DNA of 64,000 nucleotides from Mycolicibacterium sp. CR10 (GCF_005222675.1 NZ_STGE01000068.1:414880-478879), one strand, 5' to 3'; positions 23,174 through 35,864 are shown, counted from the first letter of the stretch. A program made the numbers and translations. Notes: a model not told the origin generated them from the sequence alone.

Positions 23174-25860
23174 GCATCCACGTGAACGGCGATGCGACGC
23201 AGGGTGTTCCGCGCCCGGGCCAGTGCCTGCGCAGCTATCTGCGCGATCACGGTCACTTCGAGGTCAAGAAGGGCTGCGACTCGGGCGACTGCGGGGCATG
23301 CTCGGTGCTAGTGGACGGCGAGGCCGTGCACTCGTGCGTGTTCCCGGCATTTCGTGCCGACGGCCGCGACGTCACCACCGTCGCGGGATTGGGCACACCG
23401 ACCGACCTGCATCCGCTGCAGCGTCGCTTCGTCGAAGCGGGCGGCTTCCAGTGCGGATTCTGCACGGCAGGAATGATCACCACCGCATCGTCGCTGTCCG
23501 AGCAACAGCTCGCCGACCTCCCACAGGCGCTGAAGGGAAACCTGTGCCGCTGCACCGGCTATCGCGCGATCACCGACGGGCTCGAGGGCAAGGTCAACAT
23601 CGAGAAGTCCGGCGGGGTCGGGCGGTCCATCGCGGCGCCGGCATCGCTGGCGGTGGTGACGGGAACCGAGCAGTACACCATGGATTTCACGGTCGCCGGT
23701 CTGCTGCACCTCGCGGTGCTGACCAGCCCGATCGCCCATGGGCGGATCGTCGAGATCGACACGTCCGCGGCCGAGGCGATCGCCGGGGTGCACTTGGTGC
23801 TGACGCATCGCGACAGCCCCGGCGTCGCGTTCTCCACCGCCCGCCACGAGAATCGCCACGATGACCCCGACGACACCGTGGTTCTCGATGACACTGTGCG
23901 CTTTCGCGGCCAGCGGGTGGCCGCGGTGGTGGCAGATTCCGTGGCGATCGCGGAAAAGGCCTGTCGAGCAATCGATGTGACGTATCAGGAGCTGCCGACG
24001 GTGTTCGACCCTGAGGTCGCCCGCTCCCCCGGTGCGCCGTTGCTGCATGGCGAGAAGGGTGCCGACACCCGCATCGCCGATGCCTCCCGCAATCTCGTCG
24101 CCGAGGTGCACGGCGGTGTCGGCGACGTGGCCGAGGGCATCGCTTCGGCGCTGGCCGCCGGCGGCACGATGGTGCGCGAGCGGTTCACCACCCAGCGCGT
24201 TCAGCACGCGCATCTGGAGACACACGGCTGCACGGGTTGGCGCGACGAGGACGGGCGGTTGGTGCTGCGCACCAGTTCGCAGGTGCCGTTCCTGGTCCGT
24301 GACGAGCTGTGCCATGTGTTCGGCCTCGATCGTGACGAGGTGCGCGTGTTCACCATGCGGGTCGGCGGCGGCTTCGGCGCCAAGCAGGAGATGCTCACCG
24401 AGGACATCGTCACGCTGGCGGTACTGCGTCTGGGCCGACCGGTGCGTTACGAGTTCACCCGCTCTGACCAGTTCACGATGGCGCCGTGCAGGCATCCCTA
24501 CCGGATCGACGTCACCGCTGCCGCAGGACGTGACGGAGTCCTCACCGCCCTTGCGGTGGAGGTGCTGATGGATGCGGGCGCCTACGGAAACCACAGCACC
24601 GGCGTGATGTTTCATGGCTGCGGCGAGTCGGTATCGGTGTACCGCTGCGCGAACAAGCGCATCGACGCCCAGGCCGTCTACACCAACAACCTGCCGTCCG
24701 GCGCTTTCCGCGGCTACGGGCTGGGTCAGATGATCTTCGCGGTCGAATCCGCGCTCGACGAACTCGCGCAGCGGCTCGACATCGACCCGTTCGAGCTGAG
24801 GCGACGCAATGTCGTCGTCCCCGGCGACGACTTCGTCGACGCCCATGTTCTCGACGATGACCTCGCCTTCGGCAGTTACGGCCTGGACCAGTGCCTGGAC
24901 CTGACGCAGCAGGCGCTCGTCGACGGCAACGGTGTCGCGGGCCCGGACGGCTGGCCTGTCGGTGAGGGGATGGCGATCGCCATGATCGCGACCATTCCGC
25001 CGCGCGGCCATTTCGCCGAGGCGTCGGTCGCCGTCACTTCTGATGGCGACTACCTGCTCTCGGTCGGCACCGCGGAGTTCGGCAATGGCACCACCACCGT
25101 CCTCACCCAGGTGGTCGCCACTGAGTTGAATACCACGCCCGACAAAGTTCTCGTTCGCCAATCAGACACGCAGGCAACGGGTTACGACACGGGGGCGTTC
25201 GGCTCGGCGGGAACGGTGGTGGCCGGTCAGGCGGTGATGGCGGCGTGCCGCGACCTGCGGGCCTCGATGCTGCGCGCTGCCGCCGAACACACCGGGGCAG
25301 GTATGCACACCTGCGTGCTGACCCCGCACGGTGTGCAGTGCGGGACCCGTCTCGTGGAGTTCGCCGACCTGCCGACGTCGCTGATCGGGCACGGAAGCCA
25401 TGACGGCACACCGCGTTCGGTGGCCTTCAACGTTCAGGGGTTCCGGGTCGCAGTGAATCCCGAGACCGGTGAGGTCCGTATCCTGCAGTCGGTGCAGGCC
25501 GCCGACGCCGGCGTGGTGATGAACCCGCAGCAGTGCCGCGGCCAGGTGGAAGGCGGTGTCGCCCAGGCGATCGGGGGCGCTCTCTACGAGCAGATCCTGA
25601 TCGGGCCGGACGGCACGGTGCTCACCGATGCGCTGCGCAACTACCACATCCCGCAGTTGGCCGATGTGCCCGTGACCGAGGTGCTGTTCGCCGACACCTA
25701 CGACCAGATCGGGCCGTTGGGCGCGAAGTCGATGAGCGAATCACCCTACAACCCGGTGGCGCCTGCGCTGGCGAACGCGATCGCGCGGGCCTGTGGCGCC
25801 CGGGTGCGCGACCTACCGATGACACCCGCGGCGGTGTGGCGGACGCTCACCCGCGATTGA
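23170..25860 (+). CDS. Xanthine dehydrogenase, fused [2Fe-2S] and molybdopterin subunits
   Basis: A fusion of 896 aa. Residues 1-140 hold two [2Fe-2S] clusters: Cys36, Cys41, Cys44, Cys56 (plant ferredoxin type) and Cys95, Cys98, Cys126, Cys128. Residues from about 150 form the molybdopterin-cytosine-dinucleotide domain with GGGFGAK, FRGYG and the catalytic Glu857 in GAKSMSE. Together with the FAD subunit it makes a xanthine dehydrogenase that oxidises hypoxanthine and xanthine to urate. The operon context (HpxO, UraH, UraD, purine permease) supports xanthine as substrate over other members of the family. The GTG start overlaps the FAD subunit stop. It is the last gene of the operon, followed by a 62-bp palindrome. 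Confidence 0.9.
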   Translation: MSIHVNGDATQGVPRPGQCLRSYLRDHGHFEVKKGCDSGDCGACSVLVDGEAVHSCVFPAFRADGRDVTTVAGLGTPTDLHPLQRRFVEAGGFQCGFCTAGMITTASSLSEQQLADLPQALKGNLCRCTGYRAITDGLEGKVNIEKSGGVGRSIAAPASLAVVTGTEQYTMDFTVAGLLHLAVLTSPIAHGRIVEIDTSAAEAIAGVHLVLTHRDSPGVAFSTARHENRHDDPDDTVVLDDTVRFRGQRVAAVVADSVAIAEKACRAIDVTYQELPTVFDPEVARSPGAPLLHGEKGADTRIADASRNLVAEVHGGVGDVAEGIASALAAGGTMVRERFTTQRVQHAHLETHGCTGWRDEDGRLVLRTSSQVPFLVRDELCHVFGLDRDEVRVFTMRVGGGFGAKQEMLTEDIVTLAVLRLGRPVRYEFTRSDQFTMAPCRHPYRIDVTAAAGRDGVLTALAVEVLMDAGAYGNHSTGVMFHGCGESVSVYRCANKRIDAQAVYTNNLPSGAFRGYGLGQMIFAVESALDELAQRLDIDPFELRRRNVVVPGDDFVDAHVLDDDLAFGSYGLDQCLDLTQQALVDGNGVAGPDGWPVGEGMAIAMIATIPPRGHFAEASVAVTSDGDYLLSVGTAEFGNGTTTVLTQVVATELNTTPDKVLVRQSDTQATGYDTGAFGSAGTVVAGQAVMAACRDLRASMLRAAAEHTGAGMHTCVLTPHGVQCGTRLVEFADLPTSLIGHGSHDGTPRSVAFNVQGFRVAVNPETGEVRILQSVQAADAGVVMNPQQCRGQVEGGVAQAIGGALYEQILIGPDGTVLTDALRNYHIPQLADVPVTEVLFADTYDQIGPLGAKSMSESPYNPVAPALANAIARACGARVRDLPMTPAAVWRTLTRD

Positions 25861-25861
25861 A

Positions 25862-25923
25862 CGCCGAGAGTACGGTTTATGACGGAAATCGGCCGACATC
25901 CGTCATAAACCGTACATTCGACG
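25862..25923. repeat. 62-bp palindromic intergenic element, copy 1
   Basis: Two 25-nt arms (CGCCGAGAGTACGGTTTAT... and its near complement) with 3 mismatches; the inner 17 bp (25870-25886 with 25899-25915) are perfect. The 12-nt centre contains TCGGCCGA. It lies between the convergent xanthine dehydrogenase gene and metH. A second 62-bp element with the same consensus follows pyrD. It may act as a bidirectional terminator and may belong to a dispersed repeat family. Confidence 0.85.
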
Positions 25924-25963
25924 AACCGGCCCTGACCCGCGGTGAGGCACGTGGCCGCGGGGC

Positions 25964-29728
<3,765 letters not shown>

Positions 29729-30201
29729 AAGTGCACTCCTTCCTCAGCGGAAGGCGTCCTTAACTCTGCCGAGCGTGGCGGATACCGGGGGATTCGATCC
29801 CCCCAGAACCGTTGCAACGCCTCTCGACCAGAAAAGTCTACGTGGTAACCCGATCGACGGCTGGACGCCCATCTTGTCGCTGCGATCAACCCCGACCCGC
29901 GTGGCGATCGCGATACCCGCGAGCGACAGCCGCGAACCTTGCCGGAGATTGTCGTCACTACGGTTAACCAGATTGCCGCCGAACGTGTTTCGTCGCGACA
30001 TCGCTGGCGCACGTCGCGACGTCGTCGCGGTGCATCTGCTCGATGACGTCGGTCCGGGTTTCGTCGACGATCTCGTTGCTGCCCGAGAGGTCGTTGAAGT
30101 CGTCGGTCGCCTGGAATCGTTCGGTGTCGTATCCGGGATTCGCAACCTCCGGCGCGGGTCGATGCCCGTCATCCGGCCCATGCAGGGCTTACGCTGGCCT
30201 G
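29729..30201. other. Divergent intergenic region between metH and PAC2 gene
   Basis: In 473 bp I find no convincing protein gene. On the minus strand TAGACT (29835-29840) could be the metH -10 box, giving a leader of about 100 nt. In that leader GGGGG-ATCGAAT-CCCCC (centred near 29795) forms a hairpin that looks like a tRNA T arm, and an interrupted CGTTGCAACG palindrome lies next to it. On the plus strand the PAC2 gene has its -10 box at the right end. The middle (29850-30180) shows nothing recognisable. Confidence 0.5.
30190..30195 (+). promoter_or_regulatory. Leaderless-type -10 box of the PAC2-family gene
   Basis: TACGCT followed by exactly 6 nt and a GTG start codon. It has the same hexamer and spacing as the RecB-like gene in this window. 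Confidence 0.6.
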
Positions 30202-31080
30202 GTGACCCCCTCGGATTTCAGCGGTCCGAAGCGATCCGACCTGCCCGACATGCGCGACACGATCATCGTCGCAGCGTTTGAGGGCTGGAATGACGCCGGT
30301 GACGCGGCCAGCGACGCGCTCGAGCACTTGGACGCCATCTGGGAGGCCGACACGCTCGTCGAGATCGACGACGAGGCCTACTACGACTACCAGGTCAACC
30401 GGCCGGTGATTCGCCAGGTGGACGGCGTGACCAGGGAGCTGGTCTGGCCGTCGATGAGGATTTCCCACTGCCGCCCGCCGGGCAGCGACCGCGACATCGT
30501 GCTGATGCACGGCGTGGAGCCCAACATGCGATGGCGCACCTTCTGCTCGGAGCTGCTGGCCATCGCGGACAAACTGAACGTGCAGACAGTCGTGATCCTC
30601 GGCGCGCTGCTGGCCGACACACCCCACACCAGGCCGGTTCCGGTGTCAGGGGCGGCCTACTCCGCCGACTCGGCGAAGACGTTCGGCTTGGAAGAGACCC
30701 GCTATGAGGGGCCGACCGGCATCGCCGGCGTGTTCCAGGACGCCTGCGTCCAGGCCGGGATTCCCGCGGTGACGTTCTGGGCGGCCGTCCCGCACTACGT
30801 GTCGCAGCCGCCCAACCCCAAGGCGACGGTCGCCCTGCTGCGGCGGGTCGAGGATGTGCTCGACATCGAGGTGCCGCTCGCCGATCTGCCGGCCCAGGCC
30901 GAGGAGTGGGAGCAGGCGGTCACCGAGATGACCTCCGAGGACGACGAGATCGCCGAGTACGTCCAGTCGCTGGAGGAACGCGGCGACGCCGAGGTCGACA
31001 TGAACGAGGCGTTGGGCAAGATCGACGGCGACGCGCTGGCGGCGGAGTTCGAGCGCTACCTGCGGCGCCGAGGGCGGTAG
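30202..31080 (+). CDS. PAC2 family protein (Rv2125-like)
   Basis: A protein of 292 aa. The N-terminal half has the proteasome-assembly-chaperone-2 fold pattern (TIIVAAFEGWNDAGDAASDALEHL, VWPSMRISHC, VVILGALLADTPHTRPVPV and PTGIAGVFQDACVQAGIPAVTFWAAVPHYV). The C-terminal 90 residues are acidic and helical. I chose the GTG because a TACGCT -10 box ends 6 nt before it, which suggests a leaderless transcript and rules out the upstream in-frame codon. Structures are known for actinobacterial members, but the biochemical role is not. It is divergent from metH. Confidence 0.85.
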   Translation: MTPSDFSGPKRSDLPDMRDTIIVAAFEGWNDAGDAASDALEHLDAIWEADTLVEIDDEAYYDYQVNRPVIRQVDGVTRELVWPSMRISHCRPPGSDRDIVLMHGVEPNMRWRTFCSELLAIADKLNVQTVVILGALLADTPHTRPVPVSGAAYSADSAKTFGLEETRYEGPTGIAGVFQDACVQAGIPAVTFWAAVPHYVSQPPNPKATVALLRRVEDVLDIEVPLADLPAQAEEWEQAVTEMTSEDDEIAEYVQSLEERGDAEVDMNEALGKIDGDALAAEFERYLRRRGR

Positions 31081-31117
31081 CGCCCGACAGAAGGTAGCGA
31101 GGGCGGTAGCTTCTCCT

Positions 31118-31178
31118 GCCGAAATGGCATTCCAGCAGAGGTTTTGCGAGTGAGGACCTGCCGGAATGCCATTTCGGC
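31118..31178. repeat. Long inverted repeat between convergent genes (putative terminator)
   Basis: A perfect 16-bp stem (GCCGAAATGGCATTCC at 31118-31133 with its complement at 31163-31178) and a 29-nt loop. It lies between the PAC2 gene and the patatin gene, which converge. Its sequence is unrelated to the two 62-bp elements. A 12-bp direct repeat CGAGGGCGGTAG (31069 and 31098) precedes it. Confidence 0.75.
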
Positions 31179-31197
31179 GACAGTCACCATGCCCGAC

Positions 31198-32199
31198 TCA
31201 GCGGAATCTGGTCAGGTAGTCCGCCCAGTCCCAGGTCGCCAGGAAGTCCTCGCCGGCGCGCTGCCCCTTGTCGTAGAGGAGCCGTTTGTCGCGCTCCGGG
31301 AGGTCGAAGTCGAGGACGCCGACCTCGCTGGTGTCGATCCGGATGGTGCGGACGCTCACCCGCGGTTGGTTCAGGTATGCCTGGTCGCGCCCGACGAGGA
31401 TGGTCGTCACGACCTGTTCGAGCAGCGTCGGCGACCCCAGTAGATGCAACGGCCGCAGCGCCGGGATCACCTGCGCGTTGTCGGCGGGCAGATTGGGCAG
31501 CAGGGTGACCCCGAAGGTCGGCCAGCGGGGCTGGGCACCGTCGGTGCGGTCCAGGGAGTCGATCGGGAAATTCGACAGCAGCCCGCCGTCCACCAGGGTC
31601 GACGTCCGGCCCTCGGCACTGGTCAGCGTCGCAGGCTGGAAGAAGAACGGGATGGCCGTCGACGCCCGGACGGCGTCGGCCACCGATTGTTCGTCGGGGT
31701 CGAGGCCGTAGATCCGTTCGTAGTCCCAGGGCAGCCGGATCAGCTGGCCCAGGGTGACGTCGGCGACGGTGACGACGAGCCGGTACCGCTGTTCCGGCGG
31801 CAGGTTGCGGTCCTTGATCGCGAGGTCTGCGAACGTCGTGACGCCGTAGTCGGCCAGACGATCGGCCACCCAGTCCCGCAGTGCCTCGCCGCGGTAGATG
31901 CCGCCACCGCTCAGCACGCCCCAGGCGGGCCCGACCACCGGCACCCGCTCGATCGGACCCGGATCGAGGAATGCCCGGTAGTCGATGTTCATGGCGAGCT
32001 CTTCGAGCTGTGCGGCCGACTGCCGGCCACTCTGCACCGCCGCGGCCAACACCGCGCCGACCAGAGCGCCCGCAGACGTGCCCGAGATGCGCTGCGGCAC
32101 ATAGCCTGCCTCGACCAGTGCCGCTACGGCACCGGCCAGAGCGATGCCTTTGACGCCGCCGCCGGAGAGAACCAGATCGGCCTTGTTCACACCCGCCAC
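31198..32199 (-). CDS. Patatin-like phospholipase
   Basis: A protein of 333 aa. The patatin fold is clear: oxyanion loop SGGGVKG, nucleophile elbow GTSAG (Ser about 42) and the catalytic Asp in DGGLLSN (about 205), giving the Ser-Asp dyad of lipid acyl hydrolases. There is no signal peptide, so it acts in the cytoplasm or at the inner face of the membrane. It starts at GTG, 1 nt after the DUF1254 lipoprotein stop, so it is the last gene of an SDR-lipoprotein-patatin unit. The lipid substrate is unknown. Confidence 0.88.
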   Translation of the reverse strand: MAGVNKADLVLSGGGVKGIALAGAVAALVEAGYVPQRISGTSAGALVGAVLAAAVQSGRQSAAQLEELAMNIDYRAFLDPGPIERVPVVGPAWGVLSGGGIYRGEALRDWVADRLADYGVTTFADLAIKDRNLPPEQRYRLVVTVADVTLGQLIRLPWDYERIYGLDPDEQSVADAVRASTAIPFFFQPATLTSAEGRTSTLVDGGLLSNFPIDSLDRTDGAQPRWPTFGVTLLPNLPADNAQVIPALRPLHLLGSPTLLEQVVTTILVGRDQAYLNQPRVSVRTIRIDTSEVGVLDFDLPERDKRLLYDKGQRAGEDFLATWDWADYLTRFR

Positions 32200-32200
32200 G

Positions 32201-33655
32201 CTAGGCCTTGACGGGTTGCGGTGCCTTCCACGTGCCGTTCAGCGCGTCGGGTTTGGGCCAGTAGAGCCGCAGCACCAGCATGAACGGCCCCTCGGGCGCG
32301 GGCAGCCAGTTGGCCTCCTTGTCGAGGCCGGGCGAGTTGTGCTGGATGGAGAACGTGTAGCCGCCGTCCGCATCGGGCACCAGGCTGGGCAGCATCTCAG
32401 AGTTGATCAGGTACCGCTTGATCGGATTGTCGACCAGCAGGCTGCTCGGCATCTCGTACATGGTCAACGACCAGAACGCATTGACCGGCGGCAACTGCCC
32501 GGAAGGGAATTGGAAGGTGTAGTTGTTCGCCCCGGTCAGCGGCGCGCCCGCGGAGTCGTTCGAGAAGGTCGGGTAGATCGCCTCGGCGGCAGTGTTCCCG
32601 TAGATGCCGAGCACCGCTCCCGCCATCCGGTACAGGTAGTTGCCCTTGAGGTCGTCCTTGGTGCCGAACAACTGCGCCGAGGTCACCTTGCCGGTGTCCA
32701 GTTCGTTCTTCTTGAACGCGTCGAACTCGGTCCAGGCGTCGGCCATTCCACCCTCGATCGCCGTGCGCATCTCAGGACTCAACGCGTCGGCGTCGAACCC
32801 GCCGTCCGAGCCTTGGACGCCGATACCGATCGTGGCGAAGCGGTCCCGAAGCTCCTTTTCGGCGGGCAGCGTCGGCGCGAATCGCATTGCGAAGTCGAGG
32901 ATCTCGAAGAACTGCGGTGACGTCCGCTGTTGGTCAGCGGTCAGCGGCGGCACGAAGTCGATGGCGGGCGGGGGCTGCGGCGACGGCTGGTTGAGGAACA
33001 CCGACAGCGGCGTGACCTGATACCCCGCCTGGATCTTCTTGACCTCATCGATGTCGGAGGGCCCGAACAGCTGGGTGCGGTACAGCACCATGGCCAGTTC
33101 GGTGTCCGACCGGATCACCTCGTCGACGCCCTCGGGCTTCTCGCCCGTCCAACCCGGCCCGGCGAGCAGATACGTGCCGCCACCGTTGCCCGTGGTGCGG
33201 CTGCCGACGTAGGCGAAGTTGGAGGTGTACCCGTCGACGAACTGCAGCGAGTAGTAGCGGTCCTGCTGGATCGGCGGCACGGTCAGCACCAGTGGCTCGG
33301 CGCGCAGATCGGCGCCGACGGCCGAGTACGGAGTGTCCGAGTTGGGCGTCTGGATCGCCTTGTCCTCCGGCGTGTACACCCGGGCGGTGTTGTGGATCTC
33401 GTTCCATCCGCCCTTGTATTCCGGATCCTGCTTGTCGACGAAGTAGGAGTACTGCACCCGATAGTTGTCGACCATCGGGAACCCGTAGATGTAGGCCTCT
33501 TTGGCGATGGCGCGGGCCTGCTCCGGGGTGACGGCGGTCGACGACTCGGTCGGCGACGGAGCCGAAGCCGAGGTCTCGCTGTTGGGTGCGGTGTCGGTGC
33601 TGCAGCCCACTAGCAACGCGAGCGCGGCCAGCGCCACAGTCAGCCTGCGGATCAC
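32201..33655 (-). CDS. DUF1254/DUF1214 domain lipoprotein
   Basis: A protein of 484 aa. The GTG with GGAGGAG upstream gives a signal peptide ending in the lipobox LLVGCS (Cys about 18). The upstream in-frame extension is coding sequence of the SDR gene in another frame. After a Ser/Thr-rich linker come DUF1254 (YIYGFPMVDNYRVQYSYF, NSDTPYSAVGADL, DRYYSLQFVDGYTSNFAYVG) and DUF1214 near the C-terminus (NAFWSLTMYEMPSSLLVDNP, then YTFSIQHNSPG and FMLVLRLYWPK). These proteins are exported and their biochemical role is not known. The start overlaps the SDR stop by 4 nt. Confidence 0.87.
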   Translation of the reverse strand: MIRRLTVALAALALLVGCSTDTAPNSETSASAPSPTESSTAVTPEQARAIAKEAYIYGFPMVDNYRVQYSYFVDKQDPEYKGGWNEIHNTARVYTPEDKAIQTPNSDTPYSAVGADLRAEPLVLTVPPIQQDRYYSLQFVDGYTSNFAYVGSRTTGNGGGTYLLAGPGWTGEKPEGVDEVIRSDTELAMVLYRTQLFGPSDIDEVKKIQAGYQVTPLSVFLNQPSPQPPPAIDFVPPLTADQQRTSPQFFEILDFAMRFAPTLPAEKELRDRFATIGIGVQGSDGGFDADALSPEMRTAIEGGMADAWTEFDAFKKNELDTGKVTSAQLFGTKDDLKGNYLYRMAGAVLGIYGNTAAEAIYPTFSNDSAGAPLTGANNYTFQFPSGQLPPVNAFWSLTMYEMPSSLLVDNPIKRYLINSEMLPSLVPDADGGYTFSIQHNSPGLDKEANWLPAPEGPFMLVLRLYWPKPDALNGTWKAPQPVKA

Positions 33656-34542
33656 TGCTCCTCCAGTTCTTTGGTCAGTTCTTTGGTTCGTGAGCTCATC
33701 GACCGTCCGAGGGCGGCCACCTCGGCATCCATCAGCGCGACCCGGTCGGCCACGCCCTTCTTCAGAGCGCCCTCTCCCCATGGCGTGGTCAACACCGGGC
33801 CCAACCAACGGAACAGACCCACCCACTTCGGGCAGTTGATGCGTCGTTTGCGACCCTCGATCCCTTTCACGAATGCCGCGCCGCATGCCTGGACCGACGT
33901 GGTCTTGCCGAGTGGACCGGGCAGGCTCTCGATGGCGTCGCGCAACGCCGAAAATTCGGCCTTACCCTCCTGCACCAGCGGGGTGTCGATCCAGCACATG
34001 TGCGCCGAGCCCACGTCGACGCCGTGATGGGCGACTTCGAGCCGCAACGCGTTGGCGAAGTGCTCGACGCCGGCCTTCGACAGGCTGTAGGCCGCCGACC
34101 CAGCGACCGGTGCGTACGCCGCGAACGACGACACCACCAGGACGTAGCCGCGGCGCGCGATCACCGAGGGCAGCGCCGCCCGGACCGTGTGGAAAACACC
34201 GAGGGCATTGACATCGACCAGGGTCTTGAATGCCTGCGGATCGACGTTGAGCACCGAGCCGAACACTGCGATTCCGGCGTTGGCCACCACGATGTCGATC
34301 CCGCCGAAGCGCTCGACCCCCTGGTCCGCGGCCGCCTGCATCGCCGCCAGGTCGCGGACGTCGGCGACGACGGTGAGCACCCGGTCCCCGCCGAGACGGG
34401 CGGCGACGTCGCGCAGTCGGTCCTCGTCGAGGTCGGTCAGGACGAGTGTGGCGCCCTTGGCGTGGAGTCGCCGGGCGACCTCCTCGCCGATACCGTTTGC
34501 GCCACCGGTGATCAGCGCGACCTTCCCGCGCACAGAATCCAT
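33652..34542 (-). CDS. Short-chain dehydrogenase/reductase (Rv2129c-like)
   Basis: A protein of 296 aa. The Rossmann motif TGGANGIG is at residues 12-19, NAG near 88, and the catalytic Ser (VVSSFAAY) and Tyr-Lys (YSLSK) are near 138 and 151. The Asp after the second strand (LTDLDED) points to NAD(H) preference. The C-terminal 90 residues are longer than in a minimal SDR and are basic. The substrate cannot be deduced; the following lipoprotein and patatin suggest lipid metabolism (inference). It lies 28 nt after mshC on the same strand. Confidence 0.87.
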   Translation of the reverse strand: MDSVRGKVALITGGANGIGEEVARRLHAKGATLVLTDLDEDRLRDVAARLGGDRVLTVVADVRDLAAMQAAADQGVERFGGIDIVVANAGIAVFGSVLNVDPQAFKTLVDVNALGVFHTVRAALPSVIARRGYVLVVSSFAAYAPVAGSAAYSLSKAGVEHFANALRLEVAHHGVDVGSAHMCWIDTPLVQEGKAEFSALRDAIESLPGPLGKTTSVQACGAAFVKGIEGRKRRINCPKWVGLFRWLGPVLTTPWGEGALKKGVADRVALMDAEVAALGRSMSSRTKELTKELEEQ

Positions 34543-34570
34543 GGCCGAAACCTACTCCACGGGCACGGTG

Positions 34571-35809
34571 TTACAGCTGAACTCCCAGCAGCGCGTCGAC
34601 CGCGGTCGCGACCGTCCGGCCGGACTCGGCGTCGTGACCTCCGTAGGCCAGCGCGTCGGTGGTCCAACCATCAAGGGCAGCAAGCGCTTTCGGAGTGTCC
34701 AGGTCGTCAGCGAGGTAACGACGCACCCGCGCCACGACGTCGGCGGCGTCGGGTGCGGCGTCGAGTTGGGTGGCGCTGCGCCACCGGTGCAGCCGGGCCT
34801 GCGCCTCGTCGAGCACCTGCGGGCTCCAGAACCGGTCCTCGCGGTAGTGCCCGGCGAACAGCCCGAGCCTGATCACCGACGGATCGACGCCTTCTCGGCG
34901 CAGTTGCGAGACGAGCACCAGGTTGCCGCGACTCTTGGACATCTTGTGGCCGTCCCAGCCGATCATCCCGGCATGCACGTAGTGGTGCGCGAATCGTCGC
35001 TCGCCGGTCACGGATTCGGCGTGCGCGGCGGAGAACTCGTGGTGCGGGAAGATCAGGTCGCTGCCACCGCCCTGGATGTCCAGATCGGTGCCGATGCGGC
35101 TGAGCGCGATCGCGGCGCACTCGACGTGCCAGCCCGGCCGGCCCGGCCCGAACGGCGACGGCCAGCTGGGCTCGCCGGGGCGGGCCGCCAACCACAGCAG
35201 CGCATCGAGCGGATCCCCCTTGCCGGCCCGCTCGGGGTCTCCCCCGCGCTCGGCGAACAGCGCCATCATCGTGTCGCGGTCGTAGCCGGACTCGTAGCCG
35301 AACTGCACGGTGGCACCGGCGCGGAAGTAGACGTCGGGATACTCGGCGTCGTCGACGACGTAGGCGGCACCGGAAGCCAACATCTTCTCGACGACCTCGA
35401 TGACCTCGGCGATGGCCTCGGTGGCGGCCACATAGTCGCGCGGCGGCAGCACCCGCAGAGCCGCCATGTCCTCGCGGAACAGTTCGGTCTCCCGGTCGCC
35501 GAGCTCGCGCCAACCGATGCCGTCGCGCTGAGCGCGCTCGAACAGCGGATCGTCGACGTCGGTGATGTTCTGCACGTAGTGCACGTCGTGACCGGCGTCG
35601 AGCCAGACGCGGTGCACCAGATCGAAGGTCAGGTACGTCGCCGCATGGCCGAGGTGGGTGGCGTCGTACGGGGTGATCCCGCAGACGTACATGGTGGCGG
35701 TGGCGCCCGGGGTGACCGGGCGCACCTGCCGGTCAGCACTGTCGTAGAGCCGCAGCTGCGGCCCCCGCCCAGGAAGCACCGGAACACTCGGCGCCGACCA
35801 CGATCGCAT
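34571..35809 (-). CDS. mshC: Mycothiol ligase MshC (Cys:GlcN-Ins ligase)
   Basis: Joins cysteine to glucosaminyl-inositol in mycothiol synthesis, using ATP. 412 aa, related to cysteinyl-tRNA synthetase. The zinc ligand Cys is in YVCGITPYDATHLGHAA (with the HIGH-type motif), WHVECAAIA and PHHEFSAAH supply further zinc and substrate residues, and KMSKSRG is near residue 295. MRSWSAPSVPVLPG matches the M. tuberculosis start, and a TAAAGT -10 box lies 7 nt before this ATG, so the transcript is probably leaderless. It corresponds to Rv2130c. Confidence 0.96.
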   Translation of the reverse strand: MRSWSAPSVPVLPGRGPQLRLYDSADRQVRPVTPGATATMYVCGITPYDATHLGHAATYLTFDLVHRVWLDAGHDVHYVQNITDVDDPLFERAQRDGIGWRELGDRETELFREDMAALRVLPPRDYVAATEAIAEVIEVVEKMLASGAAYVVDDAEYPDVYFRAGATVQFGYESGYDRDTMMALFAERGGDPERAGKGDPLDALLWLAARPGEPSWPSPFGPGRPGWHVECAAIALSRIGTDLDIQGGGSDLIFPHHEFSAAHAESVTGERRFAHHYVHAGMIGWDGHKMSKSRGNLVLVSQLRREGVDPSVIRLGLFAGHYREDRFWSPQVLDEAQARLHRWRSATQLDAAPDAADVVARVRRYLADDLDTPKALAALDGWTTDALAYGGHDAESGRTVATAVDALLGVQL

Positions 35810-35816
35810 AGCGTCG

Positions 35817-35822
35817 ACTTTA
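35817..35822 (-). promoter_or_regulatory. Leaderless-type -10 box of mshC
   Basis: On the minus strand TAAAGT is followed by 7 nt and the mshC ATG. Confidence 0.5.
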
Positions 35823-35864
35823 GACATCGTCGTGTGCGACAACGCCAACGGCCGTTTCATTCCC

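Noticed and set aside
29761..29835. A complete tRNA gene upstream of metH
   Set aside because: Only a T-arm-like and a D-arm-like piece are visible; no matching acceptor stem or anticodon arm can be drawn, and the T loop has A in place of the first T.
29744..30181. A 145-codon minus-strand open frame in the metH/PAC2 gap as a gene
   Set aside because: The translation is rich in Ser, Arg and Thr with no domain, covers the probable metH promoter and leader, and ends in the phrase typical of translated tRNA-like sequence. It is better explained as non-coding.
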